From contig JAEUJR010000457.1 in assembly GCA_016793585.1 (NCBI GenBank), forward strand, positions 1 to 6,534: 6,534 nt of DNA, in the 5' to 3' direction. The stretch is from Archangium sp. Its GTDB lineage: Bacteria; Myxococcota; Myxococcia; Myxococcales; Myxococcaceae. The translations under genes were made by a program, and so were the position numbers. Below, in pieces: positions 4,652 to 6,534 of the stretch. The notes below the pieces were generated by a model that saw nothing but the letters and a program-made list of their open reading frames with translations, had not been told where the DNA came from and ran no database searches. Each line of letters opens with the position of its first letter. The first letter of the stretch is position 1.

Positions 4652-6534
4652 ATGACGCTCAATCGACGCGACTTCATCAAGGCAGCTGCCGTCACCGGTG
4701 GCGCGACCGCCGTGGCGGTGGGCTCGGTGCGCTCGTTCATCCCCGAGGCGCGCGCGGGCCAACCGCTCGGCAAGACCTTCGACACAGTGCCCGTCGTCGA
4801 CGGCAACTTCGCCAGCTACCCGCCGTTCGAGAAGTGGGGCGGCTGGCGAGAACTCTCGGGCGACGACTGGAAGCGCGGCGGCATCGGGCGCAACGACATC
4901 AAGGTGCACGAGCACGTGCTGGTGCCCACCATCTGCAACAACTGCGAAGCGGTGTGCGGGCTCACGGCGTGGGTCGACAAAGAGACGCTGGTGGTGCGCA
5001 AGTTCATGGGCAACCCGCTCCACACGGGCAGCCTCGGCCGCAACTGCGCCAAGGGCTACGCGGTGCAGAGCCAGATGTACGACCCCGATCGCATTCCGTT
5101 TCCGCTCAAGCGCGCGCCGGGCTCGAAGCGCGGAGACGGCAAGTGGGTGCGCACCACGTGGGACGAAGCGCTGTCGACCATCGGCAAGAAGATGCGCGAG
5201 ACGTTGCTGCGCGGCGACGAGGCGTCGAAGAAGGCCATCATGCATCACGTCGGCAGGCCCAACGAGTCGGGCTTCACGCCGCGCGTGTGGGCCAGCCTCG
5301 GGCAAGACTGTCAGAACTCGCACACCAACATCTGCTCGGCTGGCGCGCGCATGTCGAGCCTGCTCTGGGTGAACGACGATCGCAGCGCGCCCGACTGGCA
5401 GAACTCGCGCCTCATCTTCCTGCAGAGCTCGCACGCCGCCGATGCGGGCCACTACTTTCAGCAGTCGGCCGGGCAGATCGCGAAGGCCCGCAAGAAGGGC
5501 GCGAAGCTGGTGGTGATGGACCCCCGGCTGTCGAACTCGGCCGGCATCGCCGACCTGTGGATTCCCGTCTGGCCCGGCACCGAGGCCGCCATCTATCTCG
5601 CGCTCGGCGCGCGGCTCATTCGCGAGAAGCGGTATGACCGTGAGTTCGTGCGGGAGTGGTGGAACTGGCACGACCTGCTCGACGACGCCGACGAGCTGAA
5701 GCTGCTGCTCGAGCGCGGGCTCATCACCGCCCTGCCGAAGGGAAACACGTTCGAAGACTTCGAGGCGCTGCTGCTCGACCTCTACGGCCAGTACACGCTC
5801 GAGTGGGCCGCCGAAGAGTCGCGCGTACCGCTCGCGAAGCTCGAGAAGCTGTACGAGTACGTGCTCTTCGCCGGAGACCGCATCACCTCGTTCTTCTGGC
5901 GCGCCGCGGGCTCGGGCAACCGCGGCGGGTGGATGTCGTCTGGTCGCACGGGCATCTTCCTCTTGTCGCTCGTCGGCAACTTCAACGGTGTCGGCGCGCT
6001 CGGCCAGGAAGAGGGGCGCGTCATCGCCGTCGCGGGCAAAGGTGGCGGCGCGTGCGTCGGCGAGAAGCCCGCGAAGGTCGACGCGTGGAACGAGCTGTCG
6101 TACCCGCCCGAGTGGCCGCTGTGCAGCTACGAGCCGTCGTACCTGCTGCCGCACCTGCTCTCGGACACCGCCTGGCAGGACAAGTGGCGCGCGAAGGGGC
6201 TGTCGGTTCCGCAGAAGCTCTCGGTGTGGATTCCTCGCCAGTACAACCCGGTGTGGATCAACCCGGACGGCTTCCGGTGGATCGAGGTGCTGCGCGACGA
6301 GACGAAGCTCGAGCTCACCTTCAACCCGTCGCCGACGTGGTCCGAGACGAACTGGTTCATGGACTACATCCTGCCGGTGGGGCTCTCGGGTGAGCGGCAT
6401 GACCAGCACTCCGAGCCGACGAACACCGAAGCGTGGATTGGGTTTCGCCAGCCGGTGCTGCGCGTCGCGCTCGAGAAGTCAGGCTGGGAGCCGAAGGACC
6501 CTGCGCGCGCCACGCTCGAAGCGCACCTCAAGGC
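4652..6534 (+). CDS. Tat-exported molybdopterin oxidoreductase catalytic subunit of a B-C-A complex, 3' truncated by window (627 codons seen)
   Basis: The frame is open from the ATG at 4652 to the window edge. A Tat signal is clear: NRRDFIKAA at 4-12, a weakly hydrophobic stretch and probable cleavage after ARA at 35, so the enzyme acts on the outer face of the membrane. An N-terminal [4Fe-4S] site follows with C95/C98/C102 and C132 (C-x2-C-x3-C, then LGRNCAKG). Cys228 in SHTNICSAGAR aligns with the usual Mo-ligand position. Nucleotide-binding-type segments of the bis-MGD fold include VVMDPRLS (Asp290), WPGTEAA (308) and WSETNWF...GERHD (563-584). Relatives run to about 900-1000 aa, so roughly a third, including most of the C-terminal MGD-binding domain, is missing. 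The text resembles the broad PsrA/PhsA/TtrA/ArrA-like group and, from memory, the uncharacterised branch around phenylacetyl-CoA oxidoreductase PadB. The substrate is not assignable. The gene order matches ttrBCA. Confidence 0.92.
   Translation, partial: MTLNRRDFIKAAAVTGGATAVAVGSVRSFIPEARAGQPLGKTFDTVPVVDGNFASYPPFEKWGGWRELSGDDWKRGGIGRNDIKVHEHVLVPTICNNCEAVCGLTAWVDKETLVVRKFMGNPLHTGSLGRNCAKGYAVQSQMYDPDRIPFPLKRAPGSKRGDGKWVRTTWDEALSTIGKKMRETLLRGDEASKKAIMHHVGRPNESGFTPRVWASLGQDCQNSHTNICSAGARMSSLLWVNDDRSAPDWQNSRLIFLQSSHAADAGHYFQQSAGQIAKARKKGAKLVVMDPRLSNSAGIADLWIPVWPGTEAAIYLALGARLIREKRYDREFVREWWNWHDLLDDADELKLLLERGLITALPKGNTFEDFEALLLDLYGQYTLEWAAEESRVPLAKLEKLYEYVLFAGDRITSFFWRAAGSGNRGGWMSSGRTGIFLLSLVGNFNGVGALGQEEGRVIAVAGKGGGACVGEKPAKVDAWNELSYPPEWPLCSYEPSYLLPHLLSDTAWQDKWRAKGLSVPQKLSVWIPRQYNPVWINPDGFRWIEVLRDETKLELTFNPSPTWSETNWFMDYILPVGLSGERHDQHSEPTNTEAWIGFRQPVLRVALEKSGWEPKDPARATLEAHLK

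Noticed and set aside
3079..4806. 575-codon open frame on the - strand over the ferredoxin and NrfD genes
   Set aside because: The + strand here encodes clear Fe-S and membrane proteins with ribosome binding sites. The antisense product is Arg/His/Glu/Val-rich with no recognisable motif.
4613..6409. 598-codon open frame on the - strand over the catalytic subunit
   Set aside because: The + strand frame has a Tat signal, Fe-S cysteines and Mo-family motifs. The reverse frame has only biased composition.

Overview
This is a GC-rich, densely packed stretch of bacterial DNA, with coding third positions mostly G or C. It carries parts of two different molybdenum-enzyme modules on the + strand, separated by one small gene on the - strand. 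GC level, codon use and gene content would fit a high-GC proteobacterium-like lineage such as Myxococcota/Deltaproteobacteria. No rRNA or phylogenetic marker is present, so that placement is only a guess.

Region 1 (about 1-2684, + strand) is the 3' part of a type II DMSO-reductase-family operon, the class that includes dimethylsulfide dehydrogenase, selenate reductase, (per)chlorate reductase and ethylbenzene dehydrogenase. It holds the last 37 codons of a probable catalytic alpha subunit and a complete four-cluster iron-sulfur beta subunit. Next come a secreted heme-b gamma subunit with a cytochrome c domain fused to its C-terminus, and a small secreted protein of unknown function. The beta/gamma and gamma/small-protein junctions are 4-nt ATGA overlaps, so these genes are very probably translated together. 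Electrons would pass between the alpha Mo site, the beta Fe-S chain, gamma heme b and the fused heme c in the periplasm.

Region 2 (2687-3055, - strand) is a secreted thioredoxin-fold protein with a WCGSC active site. It converges on the small secreted gene with a 2-nt gap and diverges from region 3 across 50 bp.

Region 3 (3106-6534, + strand) is a second complex iron-sulfur molybdoenzyme in the order B-C-A: a 16-cysteine ferredoxin subunit, an NrfD/PsrC-type membrane anchor, and a Tat-exported molybdopterin catalytic subunit cut by the right window edge (627 codons visible). This complex should exchange electrons with the quinone pool.

The two modules could form one respiratory circuit: a soluble periplasmic enzyme ending in cytochrome c next to a quinone-linked membrane enzyme. 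The substrates of both enzymes cannot be read from this window. No RNA gene, mobile element, CRISPR array, convincing promoter or convincing terminator was seen, and no gene-free stretch exceeds about 50 bp.
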